Positions 15,702-24,691 of a stretch of 64,000 nucleotides of DNA are shown in pieces; positions within the stretch are counted from its first letter, which is position 1, and every line of letters begins with the position of its first letter. Under the pieces are notes generated by a model. The model was not told where the DNA came from. It saw only the letters and a program-made list of their open reading frames with translations, and did not search any database. Origin of the DNA: Nakamurella alba (GTDB lineage Bacteria; Actinomycetota; Actinomycetes; Mycobacteriales; Nakamurellaceae); the NCBI RefSeq assembly GCF_009707545.1, contig NZ_WLYK01000001.1, positions 992,001-1,056,000 on the forward strand, given 5' to 3'. A program made the translations under genes and the position numbers.

Positions 15702-16820
15702 TCAGACCCGCCGGCAGTCGCAGTCCGGATGCCGGGACCAGCTGCGTCGCCGCGGCCGGGCCGGCTCCGGTGTCCAGTCGAGGGTGCCGTCGAGGGTCGC
15801 CGGCGCCTGCAGGCCGTCGATGTGGCCGAGTACCTCGACCAGCGCGAGCAGCACCGCGGCCTGCATGACGGTGGCAGGGGAGAGGGCCGCGGTCTCCCGC
15901 ATCCCGGCCTCGACAGCCGGCCACCCGGGGTCCAGGGCCGAACGGTGCCGCAGCACGCAGAGCGCACAGACGCTGCGGCCGGGCAGGGTGAGCGGGCCGA
16001 CGGTGCACCCGTCGACCCCGGTCAGCAGATGCAGGTGCGCGATGCCCCCGGACAGCAGGGACATCACCGTCCACGGTGCGGCCGGCGCGGTGCCGGTCAG
16101 TACGACCAGATCGGTCCGGGAGTCCGCGGCCACCGGGACCGGCGCGGCTGACACCGCCGACGGGCGGGCCGGTCGGCGCTGGGCGGAGGAGCGGTCGGTC
16201 GAGGTGTCCACCACGGTCTGCGGGTCCCGGAGCACCGCGGCGACAGCAGCCTCGGCGTCCTCCACCGGATCGGCAGGTCGCACGGCGACCCGCCGGGTCG
16301 CGGGCCCGGGATGCGCGGCCGTGTCGACCCGCCCGATCCCGGCGGTGGTCAACGCGGCGGCGAGGTGGTGTGCGACGTCGCCGCCGCCGACCACCCGCAC
16401 CACGGCGTCCGCCCGGGCCAGCAGGGTGCGCCGGGCCACGGCCGGACCGTGCCGGTGCTCGAGGGCGGTGCGTTCGGACCATCCGCCGGCGGGTGTCGGG
16501 CCGGTACCCCGGGCGGCCAGCGGCACCACCAGTCCGCGGGCAACCAGTTCGGTCAGCAGCGGGGACCACACCCCCGGGTCCGCGCCGTGCCGGTGCAGCA
16601 CCTCGGCAACGGTGGCGGTCCCGTCGAGGTCGCGCAGCAGGTCGACGCTGCAGGCCGGGGCCTGGTGCAGGATCACCGGACCCGGGCCCCCCGGGCCGTC
16701 GTGTGCGGTGCCGATCTGCACGGCGTCGGCCGAACGGCGCACCACCCGCACCCCCAGCAGCACCATCAACCGGCCGCCCGGATCGATGGTCGCCTGCACC
16801 TGATCCCGCCCACCCCGCAC
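15702..16820 (-). CDS. ThiF/cyclodehydratase-like protein (TOMM partner-type fold)
   Basis: 372 residues. The N-terminal 110 residues look like a winged-helix leader-peptide-binding part (VDLLRDLDGTATVAEVLHRH). A Rossmann-like segment with VVRVVGGGDVAHHLAAAL follows at about 145. A C-terminal block has GPLTLPGRSVCALCVLRHRSALDPGWP with a Cys pair, then a closing HPDCDC with two more Cys: four Cys fit a structural zinc. This is the pattern of proteins labelled bacteriocin cyclodehydratase domain (ThiF-like). They are found at this locus across actinobacteria without any precursor peptide or dehydrogenase, so a peptide-modifying role is doubtful. GTG 16820 is taken as start; ATG at about 16766 is possible. 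Confidence 0.72.
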   Translation of the reverse strand: MRGGRDQVQATIDPGGRLMVLLGVRVVRRSADAVQIGTAHDGPGGPGPVILHQAPACSVDLLRDLDGTATVAEVLHRHGADPGVWSPLLTELVARGLVVPLAARGTGPTPAGGWSERTALEHRHGPAVARRTLLARADAVVRVVGGGDVAHHLAAALTTAGIGRVDTAAHPGPATRRVAVRPADPVEDAEAAVAAVLRDPQTVVDTSTDRSSAQRRPARPSAVSAAPVPVAADSRTDLVVLTGTAPAAPWTVMSLLSGGIAHLHLLTGVDGCTVGPLTLPGRSVCALCVLRHRSALDPGWPAVEAGMRETAALSPATVMQAAVLLALVEVLGHIDGLQAPATLDGTLDWTPEPARPRRRSWSRHPDCDCRRV

Positions 16821-16922
16821 GGTCCACCCCCTGGACGACGTCCTGTCGCAGGTAAGGGTGTCAGGTCTGCGGCCGGCGCCGCGGAGTTGTCCACAGGGCG
16901 CCGGCCGCGCGGGCCTTTCGGA

Positions 16923-17072
16923 TCAGGCCTTGCCCAGGATCCGGTTCATCTTGGTGCCGCAGACGGGGCAGGTGCCCTTCGCCATCCGGCGGCCGTTCGT
17001 CTCGTGGACCTCGCCTTCGAAGTCCCGCTTCTCCTTGCACTTCACGCAGTAGCCGTTGTAGGTCTCGGCCAT
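16923..17072 (-). CDS. DUF5679-type small zinc-ribbon protein (49 aa)
   Basis: It begins MAETYNGYCVKCKEKRDF and has CVKC (residues 9-12) and CPVC (35-38), a compact zinc ribbon with a short acidic/basic linker. AGGAGG lies 7 nt before the ATG. Nearly identical 45-60-residue proteins are found throughout actinobacteria and are described only as DUF5679. It is monocistronic, head-to-head with the aldo/keto reductase gene. Confidence 0.85.
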   Translation of the reverse strand: MAETYNGYCVKCKEKRDFEGEVHETNGRRMAKGTCPVCGTKMNRILGKA

Positions 17073-17217
17073 CGTCGGAGCCTCCTGTCCCGCTCCCGGC
17101 AGGTCCGGGGCTGTGGTGCCGGGCTTCGGCGCCCGGCCGATTCACCGTACCCGGCGCCTCTGGAGCACGGCGGGCGGCGGTGCGGGACATGCCGGGCGGT
17201 GCCACCTGCGGCGGGTG

Positions 17218-17223
17218 CAGAAT
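17218..17223 (+). promoter_or_regulatory. -10-like box CAGAAT, probable leaderless transcript
   Basis: CAGAAT ends 6 nt before the ATG at 17230 of the aldo/keto reductase gene. There is no Shine-Dalgarno sequence. Confidence 0.35.
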
Positions 17224-17229
17224 CGCGCC

Positions 17230-18255
17230 ATGACCTATGTGGCCTCCGCGCAGCGTTACGACGACATGCCCTACCGACGGGTGGGCCGCAGCGGCCTGCA
17301 CCTGCCGACGATCTCCCTCGGCCTCTGGCACAACTTCGGCGACGTCGACGACTTCGACCGGCAGCGGGCGGTGCTGCGCCGGGCGTTCGACCTCGGCGTC
17401 ACGCACTTCGACCTGGCGAACAACTACGGCCCGCCCTACGGCTCGGCGGAGACCAACTTCGGCCGGCACCTGCGGGACGACTTCCGGCCCTACCGCGATG
17501 AGCTGGTGATCTCCAGCAAGGCCGGGTACGACATGTGGCCGGGCCCCTACGGCAACTTCGGCTCCCGCAAGTACCTGCTCGCCTCCCTCGACCAGTCGCT
17601 GGAGCGGATGGGGCTGGACTACGTCGACATCTTCTACTCGCACCGGGCCGACCCGGACACCCCGCTGGAGGAGACGATGGGTGCCCTGCACACCGCCGTC
17701 ACCTCGGGAAGGGCGCTGTACGCAGGGATCTCGTCCTACTCGCCGGAGCGCACCCGGCAGGCCGCCGCGATCCTCGCCGACCTCGGCACGCCGCTGCTGA
17801 TCCACCAGCCGTCGTACTCGATGCTCAACCGCTGGATCGAGGAGGACCTGCTGGACACCCTCGGGGACCTGGGTGTCGGCTGCATCGCGTTCTCGCCGCT
17901 CGCGCAGGGCATGCTCACCGGCAAGTACCTCAACGGGATCCCCGAGGGCTCCCGGGCCTCGAAGGGATCGTCGCTGTCGCCGGATCTGCTCACCGATGCG
18001 GCGATCGGGCACATCCGGTCGCTGAACGAGCTGGCTCAGGGCCGCGGGCAGTCGCTGGCGCAGCTGGCGCTGTCGTGGGCGGCGCGGGACGAGCGGATGA
18101 GCTCGGTGCTGATCGGTGCCTCGTCGGTGGCCCAGCTCGAGGACTCCCTCGCGGCGCTGCAGGGGCCGACGCTCACCGATGACGAGCTGTCGGCGATCGA
18201 CGGACATGCGGTGGAGGCCGGGATCAACCTCTGGTCGAAGTCCAGCGCAGTGTGA
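17230..18255 (+). CDS. Aldo/keto reductase, YghZ/GprA-type (glyceraldehyde-3-phosphate reductase family)
   Basis: 341 residues forming a TIM barrel of the AKR14-like subgroup. The catalytic tetrad can be read as Asp/Tyr in HFDLANNYGPPYGSAE (about 60-75), Lys in ISSKAGYDMWPGPYG (about 97-110), and His in DIFYSHRADP (about 139). The C-terminal NADPH site is in VLIGASSVAQLEDSLAAL (about 295-312). The WPGPYG(N) loop is typical of the L-glyceraldehyde 3-phosphate reductase/methylglyoxal-reducing group. It should reduce small aldehydes with NADPH in the cytoplasm. Followed by a strong terminator. Confidence 0.9.
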   Translation: MTYVASAQRYDDMPYRRVGRSGLHLPTISLGLWHNFGDVDDFDRQRAVLRRAFDLGVTHFDLANNYGPPYGSAETNFGRHLRDDFRPYRDELVISSKAGYDMWPGPYGNFGSRKYLLASLDQSLERMGLDYVDIFYSHRADPDTPLEETMGALHTAVTSGRALYAGISSYSPERTRQAAAILADLGTPLLIHQPSYSMLNRWIEEDLLDTLGDLGVGCIAFSPLAQGMLTGKYLNGIPEGSRASKGSSLSPDLLTDAAIGHIRSLNELAQGRGQSLAQLALSWAARDERMSSVLIGASSVAQLEDSLAALQGPTLTDDELSAIDGHAVEAGINLWSKSSAV

Positions 18256-18260
18256 GACGA

Positions 18261-18297
18261 CAGCTGCCGCACCCGGATCGACCGGGTGCGGCAGCTG
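18261..18297 (+). terminator. Hairpin terminator after the aldo/keto reductase gene
   Basis: A perfect 16-bp stem: CAGCTGCCGCACCCGG (18261-18276), loop ATCGA, then 18282-18297. It starts 5 nt after the stop codon and can serve both this gene and the convergent DUF2342 gene (stop at 18336). Two direct copies of TGTGCGGATCGTGCG-like sequence follow (about 18296-18325). Confidence 0.8.
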
Positions 18298-18335
18298 TGC
18301 GGATCGTGCGCTGTGCGGATCGTGCGGTGCGTGGA

Positions 18336-19673
18336 TCAGAGTGTGCGCGGCGGGTCCCCGGCGTCGCCCTTGTCGTCCCCGGACGCCGCCGGCCCGTCGT
18401 CGTCGGGCAGCGACTCGACGTCCTCGAGCCCGGCGAGCAGGGCGCTGAACTCCTTGTCCCGCTCGACGAATCCGGTCGGATCGTCCAGGTCCTTGGCGGT
18501 CGGCAGCAGGTCCGGCGATCCCCAGAGGGCGTCCCGGCCGTCGGCGCCGCGGGACGCGGTGAGCGCGCTCCACAGCTCGGCGGCGGCGCGCAGCCGCCGC
18601 GGCCGCAGTTCCAGGCCGATCAGGGTGGCGAAGGTCTGCTCCGCCGGACCGCCGGTCGCCCGGCGCCGGCGCAGGGTCTCCTGCAGCGCACCCGCCCCCG
18701 GCAGCCGGTTGCCGACCGCCTCGGCGACGACCGTGTCCACCCAGCCCTCGACGAGGGCGAGCAGGGTCTCCAGCTCGGCCAGCGTGGCCTGCTGGCCCGG
18801 GGTGATCTTCGGCTCGAACATGCCCTTGCCGAGCGCGGACTCGATGCCGGCCAGGTTCGACGGGTCCAGCGATCCGGCGAGCTCCTCGAACGCGGAGAAG
18901 TCGACCTCGATGCCCTTGGCGTAGCCGGCGACCAGGTCGAGCACCCGCTGCCGCAGCCACGGCACCCCGGCGTAGAGCCGGTGGTGCGCCGCTTCCCGGG
19001 CGGCCAGGAACAGCCGGACCTGGTCGTCGGGCAGCGACAGCCCGGACGCGAACTCGTTGATGGCGACCGGCAGCAGCGCGGCGGTGCCCTCCGGCCCGAG
19101 CGGCAGGCCGACGTCGGTGGAGGTGAGGACCTCGACGGCGAGCTGGGCCAGGCCCTGGCCGAGCTGGCTGCCGAAGGCCATGCCGCCCATCGATCCCATC
19201 ATCGCCAGCAACGGACCGGCCTGCTGCCGCGCCTCCTCCGGGAGGCCGTCGACCCAGGCGGTGGACACCCGCTCGGCGATGGGGGAGCAGAGCTTCTCCC
19301 ACAACGGCATGGTGGCGTCGATCCACTGCTTCGCCGTCCAGGCCGTGGCGGTGCGGGCACCGGCCGGGAACGTGGTGGCGTCCTGCAGCCAGACCTCGGC
19401 CAGCGCGACCGCGTCGCGCACCTGCTGGACGTCGACCGAGGACGCCGGGTGCGTGGCTGGGACCTGGGAGGTCGCGAGCTTGCGGGCGAGGTCGTAGTTG
19501 ACCGGGCCGGCGGAGGGCTGGGCGCTGGACATCATCTGTCCGAGCTGCGAGAGCATCGACCCGAGCTGGGACAGGTCGAACCCGCCCGGCAGGCCCCCGG
19601 GACCCTGGCCCTGGCCGGGGCGTTCCGGCTCGTCGTCGCCGGGCTTGGAGAAACCGAAGGGCAGGTTGGTCAT
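18336..19673 (-). CDS. DUF2342 family putative zinc-dependent metalloprotease
   Basis: 445 residues of the family once labelled F420-biosynthesis-associated and now usually called zinc-dependent metalloprotease (DUF2342). The N-terminal 60 residues are Gly/Pro/Gln-rich and disordered. The conserved segment RLFLAAREAAHHRLYAGVPWL is seen near 220-240 (quoted in two parts: REAAHHRLY, AGVPWL), with the His/Glu residues that are the supposed metal site, followed by the DFSAFEEL and ALGKGMFEPK blocks. ATG 19673 is used because -10 TACCGT lies 7 nt upstream; an in-frame ATG 45 nt further up has no such support. Its place beside the PDZ-Lon gene is conserved in mycobacteria. Confidence 0.85.
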   Translation of the reverse strand: MTNLPFGFSKPGDDEPERPGQGQGPGGLPGGFDLSQLGSMLSQLGQMMSSAQPSAGPVNYDLARKLATSQVPATHPASSVDVQQVRDAVALAEVWLQDATTFPAGARTATAWTAKQWIDATMPLWEKLCSPIAERVSTAWVDGLPEEARQQAGPLLAMMGSMGGMAFGSQLGQGLAQLAVEVLTSTDVGLPLGPEGTAALLPVAINEFASGLSLPDDQVRLFLAAREAAHHRLYAGVPWLRQRVLDLVAGYAKGIEVDFSAFEELAGSLDPSNLAGIESALGKGMFEPKITPGQQATLAELETLLALVEGWVDTVVAEAVGNRLPGAGALQETLRRRRATGGPAEQTFATLIGLELRPRRLRAAAELWSALTASRGADGRDALWGSPDLLPTAKDLDDPTGFVERDKEFSALLAGLEDVESLPDDDGPAASGDDKGDAGDPPRTL

Positions 19674-19680
19674 GTCGTCC

Positions 19681-19686
19681 ACGGTA
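19681..19686 (-). promoter_or_regulatory. -10 box TACCGT of a probable leaderless transcript
   Basis: On the minus strand TACCGT ends 7 nt before the ATG at 19673 of the DUF2342 gene. Confidence 0.45.
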
Positions 19687-19811
19687 CTGACCGAGTCGGT
19701 GCAGAGCATGAGGGACAACCCTGAAGTTGATCGCCGTCAGCTGAACCCTGTGCGGGTCCGTGCCCGGCCCCGGCGCACCGCGGGTCGACAGGAGCCGTAC
19801 ACCGGATGCCC

Positions 19812-19817
19812 TAATCT
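19812..19817 (+). promoter_or_regulatory. -10 box TAATCT of a probable leaderless transcript
   Basis: TAATCT ends 6 nt before the ATG at 19824 of the PDZ-Lon protease gene. This is among the best -10 matches in the window, with no RBS. Confidence 0.55.
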
Positions 19818-19823
19818 CGCCGC

Positions 19824-20900
19824 ATGAACTGGTTCCTGTCCCGGTCGCTGCGTGCCCGCACGCTGATCGTGGGCTCGGTCCTCGGTGCGGCACTGATCGC
19901 GGTCGGTTTCACGGTGCCGCTCCCGTACGTCGCCCTCGGCCCCGGTGTCACCTACAACACGTTGGACGACGTCGACGGCACGGAGGTCATCGGCTTCTCC
20001 GGTGACGACATCCCGGCCTCGGTGCAGGAGAACAGCGCGACCGGTCACCTCAACATGACCACCATCTCCATCTACGACCACCAGACGCTGTTCTCCGCGC
20101 TGGGACTATGGGCGCAGGGCGACTTCTCGCTGGTGCCGCGGGAGGAGGTCTACCCGCCGGACAAGACCGTCGAGCAGGTCAACCAGGAGAACGCGGCGCT
20201 GTTCTCCGACTCGCAGTCCAGTGCCGAGATCGCTGCGCTGCGCTACCTGAAGTACCCGAACGTCGTCTACGTGGGCACCATCCCGGACGACTCGCCGAGC
20301 GCGAAGGTGCTCGAGCCGCAGGACCAGATCACCGCGATCGACGGGACGGCGGTCAGTGACTTCGCCTCGCTGCGGACCGCTCTCGCCGACACCACACCCG
20401 GCCAGACGGTGACGGTCACGGTGCTGCGCGACGGCGCCGAGCAGGACGAGAAGGTCGTGCTTCAGGCTGCCGCCGACCCGGCGACCTCCGGCAGCCAGGG
20501 ATTCCTGGGCATCGGCGCGGTCGAACGGCCGAAGGCACCGTTCTCCATCAGCATCTCGCTGGCCAACATCGGCGGCCCGTCGGCCGGACTGATGTTCACC
20601 CTCGGGATCATCGACAAGCTGACCCCGGGCGACCTGACCAGCGGCCACTTCATCGCCGGGACCGGGACGATGGAGGTCGACGACGACAAGGGCACCGTCG
20701 GTGCGATCGGCGGCATCCTGATGAAGCAGGTCGCGGCCCGCGACGCCGGCGCGACGATCTTCCTCGTCCCCGAGGCCAACTGCGCCGAGGCGCTGACCCG
20801 GGTGCCGGACGGCCTGCAGTTGGTCAAGGTCGCCACGCTGGACGACGCGATGAACGCCCTGAAGACCATCGCCGACGGCGGCACCCCGCCCGGCTGCTGA
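19824..20900 (+). CDS. Membrane-anchored PDZ/Lon-like serine protease (YlbL family)
   Basis: 358 residues. A transmembrane helix is at about 13-33, then an extracytoplasmic region with a PDZ domain (about 145-215: VYVGTIPDDSPSAKVLEPQDQI). A Lon-type (S16) proteolytic domain ends the chain. The Ser/Lys dyad is visible: Ser in GGPSAGLMF (about 252) and Lys in GGILMKQVAARDAGA (about 300). The protein should cut substrates at the outer face of the membrane. The gene is paired with the divergent DUF2342 gene and with PPA1309/UPF0182 downstream, as in many actinobacteria. Confidence 0.92.
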   Translation: MNWFLSRSLRARTLIVGSVLGAALIAVGFTVPLPYVALGPGVTYNTLDDVDGTEVIGFSGDDIPASVQENSATGHLNMTTISIYDHQTLFSALGLWAQGDFSLVPREEVYPPDKTVEQVNQENAALFSDSQSSAEIAALRYLKYPNVVYVGTIPDDSPSAKVLEPQDQITAIDGTAVSDFASLRTALADTTPGQTVTVTVLRDGAEQDEKVVLQAAADPATSGSQGFLGIGAVERPKAPFSISISLANIGGPSAGLMFTLGIIDKLTPGDLTSGHFIAGTGTMEVDDDKGTVGAIGGILMKQVAARDAGATIFLVPEANCAEALTRVPDGLQLVKVATLDDAMNALKTIADGGTPPGC

Positions 20901-20909
20901 CCCCGGACC

Positions 20910-21470
20910 TCAGTCCTGGAAGGTCGCCTGCAGCGCGACCAGCAGGTTCGGCGCCAGGTCGGCGCCGCGCAGCGGCTCCGCGCCCGGCTCGCCGTCGGCG
21001 GACCGGACCCGCAGCAGGCAGGCTCCGCCTGGCATCCCGCGCAGCACCCCCGCCACCAACCGGGCCTCCTGCCGGTCGGGGTGCCCGGCCGCGGCGGCGG
21101 CATCGAGCGGCTCGTCCTGGTCGGCGACCGCGGACGGCGGCAGCACCACGATCTCCTGCACCAGCACGCAGCCGGAGACCTCCGGCGGCCAGGACACCCG
21201 GGAGAGCGCGACCGCGAGATCGCCGTCGGGGGCGTCCAGCGGGTCCTGGGCCACCGCGGTGAAGGCGGTGTCGCCGAGCCCGGCGGCGAGCTCCGGCTTC
21301 GCGGCGATCAGGTCGGCACTGGCCACCAGCGCGAACAGCTGTGGTGCCGCGTCCCAGCCGGCACTCGCCACGAACTCCTCGACCTCGGCGACCGCGGTGG
21401 CCAGGTCCGGATCCTCCCACCACTCGGGCCCGGGCTGCGGGGTGTCGCGGTCGGGGTCGGGATCGGCCAT
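20910..21470 (-). CDS. PPA1309 family protein
   Basis: 186 residues of an actinobacterial family known only as PPA1309. Typical features are an acidic Pro-rich start, WWEDPDLATAVAEVEEFVA, the central LSRVSWPPEVSGCVLVQEIVVLPP and a C-terminal DLAPNLLVALQATF. There is no membrane segment or known active site. CAGGAT, a -10-like box, ends 6 nt before the ATG. It is convergent with the PDZ-Lon gene (10 bp apart) and divergent from UPF0182, the neighbourhood usual for the family. The function is unknown. Confidence 0.88.
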   Translation of the reverse strand: MADPDPDRDTPQPGPEWWEDPDLATAVAEVEEFVASAGWDAAPQLFALVASADLIAAKPELAAGLGDTAFTAVAQDPLDAPDGDLAVALSRVSWPPEVSGCVLVQEIVVLPPSAVADQDEPLDAAAAAGHPDRQEARLVAGVLRGMPGGACLLRVRSADGEPGAEPLRGADLAPNLLVALQATFQD

Positions 21471-21590
21471 GCGGCGATCCTGTCACGCGCCGCCCGCACG
21501 TCCGCTGCTGTGCCCGGGGTGGGTGTCTCGTTGGTGTCAGCGGCGTCGGCTCACGGGGAACCCAGCACGCCCCCTTACAGTTGATCGATC

Positions 21591-21608
21591 AGGGTCCGCC
21601 GTGACCCT
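21591..21608. promoter_or_regulatory. Small dyad between PPA1309 and UPF0182 genes
   Basis: AGGGTC (21591-21596) and GACCCT (21603-21608) are separated by 6 nt, with GATC copies just outside. It lies about 120 bp from both divergent starts. It could be an operator or simply a small hairpin; nothing decides between them. Confidence 0.25.
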
Positions 21609-21723
21609 GTGATCGTGCTGGGTCCGGCGTGAGACGGACCTGCGCGGTGTGGTCGCCGGTCATCGGCGGCAGGCAAGCCCCAGGGCCGGTGCGCACCGGT
21701 CCGGCAACGACAGGAGCACGTCA

Positions 21724-24663
21724 GTGGCCCAGCGGCCCCCCATCGGTATGCCGGCCATGTCCAAGCGGGCCAAACGGGTCCTGATCACGCTCGGCGCGCT
21801 CGTGGTGCTCGCGGTGCTGTGGTTCCAGTTCGTCAACATCTACTTCGACTGGGCGTGGTTCGGCGAGGTCGGCTACCGCAACGTCTTCACCACCCAGCTG
21901 ATCACCCGGATCATCCTGTTCCTGATCGGCGCCCTGGTGGCCGGCGGACTGGTGCTCGGCTCGTTGCTGATCGCATTCCGATCCCGGCCGGTGTTCGTAC
22001 CCGGCAACGAGGTCGACCCGCTCGCCCCGTACCGCACCGTCGTCACCGCCCGGCCGAAGCTCTTCAGCTTCGCGATCGCCATCGTCATCGCCCTGGTGTG
22101 CGGCCTGTCCGCGCAGGGGGAGTGGGAGACGGTGCAGCTCTGGCTGAACGCGCAGAGCTTCGGCACGGTCGATCCGCAGTTCGGGCACGACGTCGGCTTC
22201 TACGTCTTCTCCCTGCCGCTGTGGGAGATGCTGCTCGGCTGGCTGCTGGTGCTCACCGGGATCAGCTTCGTGCTGGTGCTGGTGGTGCAGTACCTGTTCG
22301 GCGGCATCCGGGTCTCCGGTCCGGGCCGCAAGATCTCCGCCGCCGCGACCCTGCAGCTCTCGCTGCTGGTCGGGTTCTTCGTGCTCGTCAAGGCGGTCCG
22401 CTACTGGTTCGACCGGTACGACCTGCTCTTCTCCAACCGCGGTGGATCCTTCACCGGTGCGTCCTACACCGACATCAACGCGGTGCTGCCGGCCAAGATC
22501 ATCCTGATGTGCATCGCCGCCATCTGTGCGGTCGGCTTCGTGGTCGGCGCGTTCCTGCGGTCGGTGCGGCTGCCGGCGATCGCGCTGGCCCTGCTGGTGC
22601 TCTCGTCGGTGCTGATCGGCGGCATCTGGCCGCTGGTGCTGCAGCAGGTCGTCGTCAACCCGAACGCGATCTCCCGCGAGCCCCCGTACATCGCACGCAG
22701 CATTGCCGCCACCCAGGCCGCGTACGGGCTCGGTGACGACAAGGTCACCTACGTCGAGTACCCGGACGAGAACGCCGCCAGCCCACGGGATCTGCTGGGC
22801 ACCCAGACGGTCAACAACGCCCGGCTGCTGGACCCGAACATCCTGTCCGACACCTTCACCCAGCGGCAGCAGCAGCAGAACTTCTACGGCTTCGCCGAGC
22901 AGCTCACCATCGATCGGTACCCGACCGAGGACGGCGGGGTGCAGGACTACATCGTGGCGCTGCGCGAGCTCAACGTGGACGGGCTGCAGGCCGAGCAGAA
23001 GAACTGGATCAACGAGCATCTCGTCTACACGCACGGCAACGGCCTCGTCGCCGCGCCGGCGAACTCGGTGGTCGACGGCTATCCGGCCTTCACCGTCTCC
23101 GATCTCAACAACAAGGGCGCGATCCCGGTCGACGAACCGCGGATCTACTACGGCCAGCTGGCCACCGACTACGCGATCGTCGGCTCGGAATCGGCCGACG
23201 TGCAGCGCGAGTACGACACCCCGACGACGAACTTCACCTACACCGGCAAGGGTGGTGTCGGGGTCGGCAACCTGTTGGACCGGTTGATCTTCGCCACGCA
23301 CTACGGCGAGGCCAACTTCCTGTTCTCCAGCGAGATCAACGGGAACTCGAAGATCCTGTACTACCGCGACCCGGCAGAGCGGGTGCAGAAGGCCGCGCCG
23401 TTCCTCACCATCGACACCAAGCCCTACCCGGCGGCGGTCAACGGCCGCATCGTCTGGATCGTCGACGGCTACACCACCGCGCAGCACTATCCGTACTCGC
23501 GCGAGGTGACCCTGTCCGACGCGACCAACAACTCGCAGAGCGCGAGCGGCCAGGCCCAGGGTCAGGTCAACGAGCAGGTCTCCTACATCCGGAACTCGGT
23601 GAAGGCCACGGTCGACGCCTATGACGGCACGGTGACCCTGTACTCGGTGGACGACACCGATCCGGTGCTCAAGGCATGGGAAGGCGTCTTCCCGGGGCTG
23701 ATCAAGCCGTCGACCGACGTGACCCCGGAGCTGCGGGACCACTTCCGCTACCCGCAGGACCTCTTCGAGGTGCAGCGGTCGCTGCTCACCCAGTACCACC
23801 TGGAGAGCGCCGTCGACTTCTTCCAGAACTCCAACTTCTGGCGGGTGCCGGACGACCCGACCGAGTCCGGTGTGACCGCGGCGCAGCCGCCGTACTACCA
23901 GCAGGTGCAGCTGCCGGGGCAGGCCGACTCGTCCTTCCAGCTGACCAGTGCGCTGACCGGGTTCTACCGACAGTTCCTGCAGGCGTACGTGTCGGTGGAC
24001 AGTGATCCCGAGAACTACGGGAAAATAACGGTTCTCCAGCTCAACACGGAGACGACGACACCAGGTCCGCTGCTGATCCAGCAGACCTTCGCCGCCACCG
24101 AGTCGTTCTCGAACTTCATCACCACCAGACAGAACCAGGGCACCCAGGTGATCTACGGCAACCTGCTGACGTTGCCGACGTCCGAGGGTCTGCTGTACGT
24201 GGAACCGCTGTACCTGCGCGGTGTCTCGACCTCCGCCGCGCCGCAGCTGAACAAGGTGGTGGTCTGGTTCAACAAGCGGGTGGGCATCGGCGACACGCTC
24301 ACCGAAGCACTGGAGAGCGCTGCCGCCAGTGCCCCGGTCGAAGTCGTCGAGCCCCCGGGCGACGGGACGCCGACCGTGTCGGGGAGCGCGTCGATCTCCA
24401 GCGGCAGCGTGCCGCCGACCACGACCGACACCACCGGTCCGACCTCGTCGGAGCCGTTGCCGTCCAACGCGGCGGAGGCGCTGGCCGTGGTCGAGCAGGC
24501 CAACCAGCGGCTGGAGGATGCGAAGAGTTCCGGCAACCTGGTGGCGATCGCCGAGGCGACGGACGACCTGTCCCAGGCCGTGGACAACTACATCCGGCTG
24601 GTCGGCCCGGCCACGGCCTCCAGCACCCTGCCCCCGAGCGTCACCTCCAGCTCCGGCGGCTGA
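21724..24663 (+). CDS. UPF0182 family large membrane protein
   Basis: 979 residues. About seven transmembrane helices fill the first 330 residues, starting with VLITLGALVVLAVLWF near residue 20. A large extracytoplasmic domain follows with the family's IYYGQLATDYAIVGS, EANFLFSS and YPQDLFEVQRSLLTQYH segments. A Ser/Thr/Pro-rich spacer precedes a short helical tail (about 910-965: AAEALAVVEQANQRLEDAK, quoted in part). The GTG at 21724 is preferred because AGGAG lies 7 nt before it; a longer frame upstream lacks an RBS. The biochemical role is unknown. Its homologue in M. tuberculosis sits at the same position next to PDZ-Lon. Confidence 0.93.
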   Translation: MAQRPPIGMPAMSKRAKRVLITLGALVVLAVLWFQFVNIYFDWAWFGEVGYRNVFTTQLITRIILFLIGALVAGGLVLGSLLIAFRSRPVFVPGNEVDPLAPYRTVVTARPKLFSFAIAIVIALVCGLSAQGEWETVQLWLNAQSFGTVDPQFGHDVGFYVFSLPLWEMLLGWLLVLTGISFVLVLVVQYLFGGIRVSGPGRKISAAATLQLSLLVGFFVLVKAVRYWFDRYDLLFSNRGGSFTGASYTDINAVLPAKIILMCIAAICAVGFVVGAFLRSVRLPAIALALLVLSSVLIGGIWPLVLQQVVVNPNAISREPPYIARSIAATQAAYGLGDDKVTYVEYPDENAASPRDLLGTQTVNNARLLDPNILSDTFTQRQQQQNFYGFAEQLTIDRYPTEDGGVQDYIVALRELNVDGLQAEQKNWINEHLVYTHGNGLVAAPANSVVDGYPAFTVSDLNNKGAIPVDEPRIYYGQLATDYAIVGSESADVQREYDTPTTNFTYTGKGGVGVGNLLDRLIFATHYGEANFLFSSEINGNSKILYYRDPAERVQKAAPFLTIDTKPYPAAVNGRIVWIVDGYTTAQHYPYSREVTLSDATNNSQSASGQAQGQVNEQVSYIRNSVKATVDAYDGTVTLYSVDDTDPVLKAWEGVFPGLIKPSTDVTPELRDHFRYPQDLFEVQRSLLTQYHLESAVDFFQNSNFWRVPDDPTESGVTAAQPPYYQQVQLPGQADSSFQLTSALTGFYRQFLQAYVSVDSDPENYGKITVLQLNTETTTPGPLLIQQTFAATESFSNFITTRQNQGTQVIYGNLLTLPTSEGLLYVEPLYLRGVSTSAAPQLNKVVVWFNKRVGIGDTLTEALESAAASAPVEVVEPPGDGTPTVSGSASISSGSVPPTTTDTTGPTSSEPLPSNAAEALAVVEQANQRLEDAKSSGNLVAIAEATDDLSQAVDNYIRLVGPATASSTLPPSVTSSSGG

Positions 24664-24691
24664 TCCCCCCGCACCACCCCGCACGACCCAC

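Noticed and set aside
15702-16820. Bacteriocin (TOMM) biosynthesis cluster
   Set aside because: Only the cyclodehydratase-like domain is present; no precursor peptide, YcaO or dehydrogenase in the window.
21721-24684. A 987-codon open frame on the minus strand opposite UPF0182, and other long antisense frames (3224-5509, 10039-12522, 16861-19893, 43888-47106)
   Set aside because: In high-GC DNA the frames opposite real genes stay open. Their translations are rich in Arg/Gly/Asp/His with no domain pattern, while the plus-strand or real gene shows clear family motifs.
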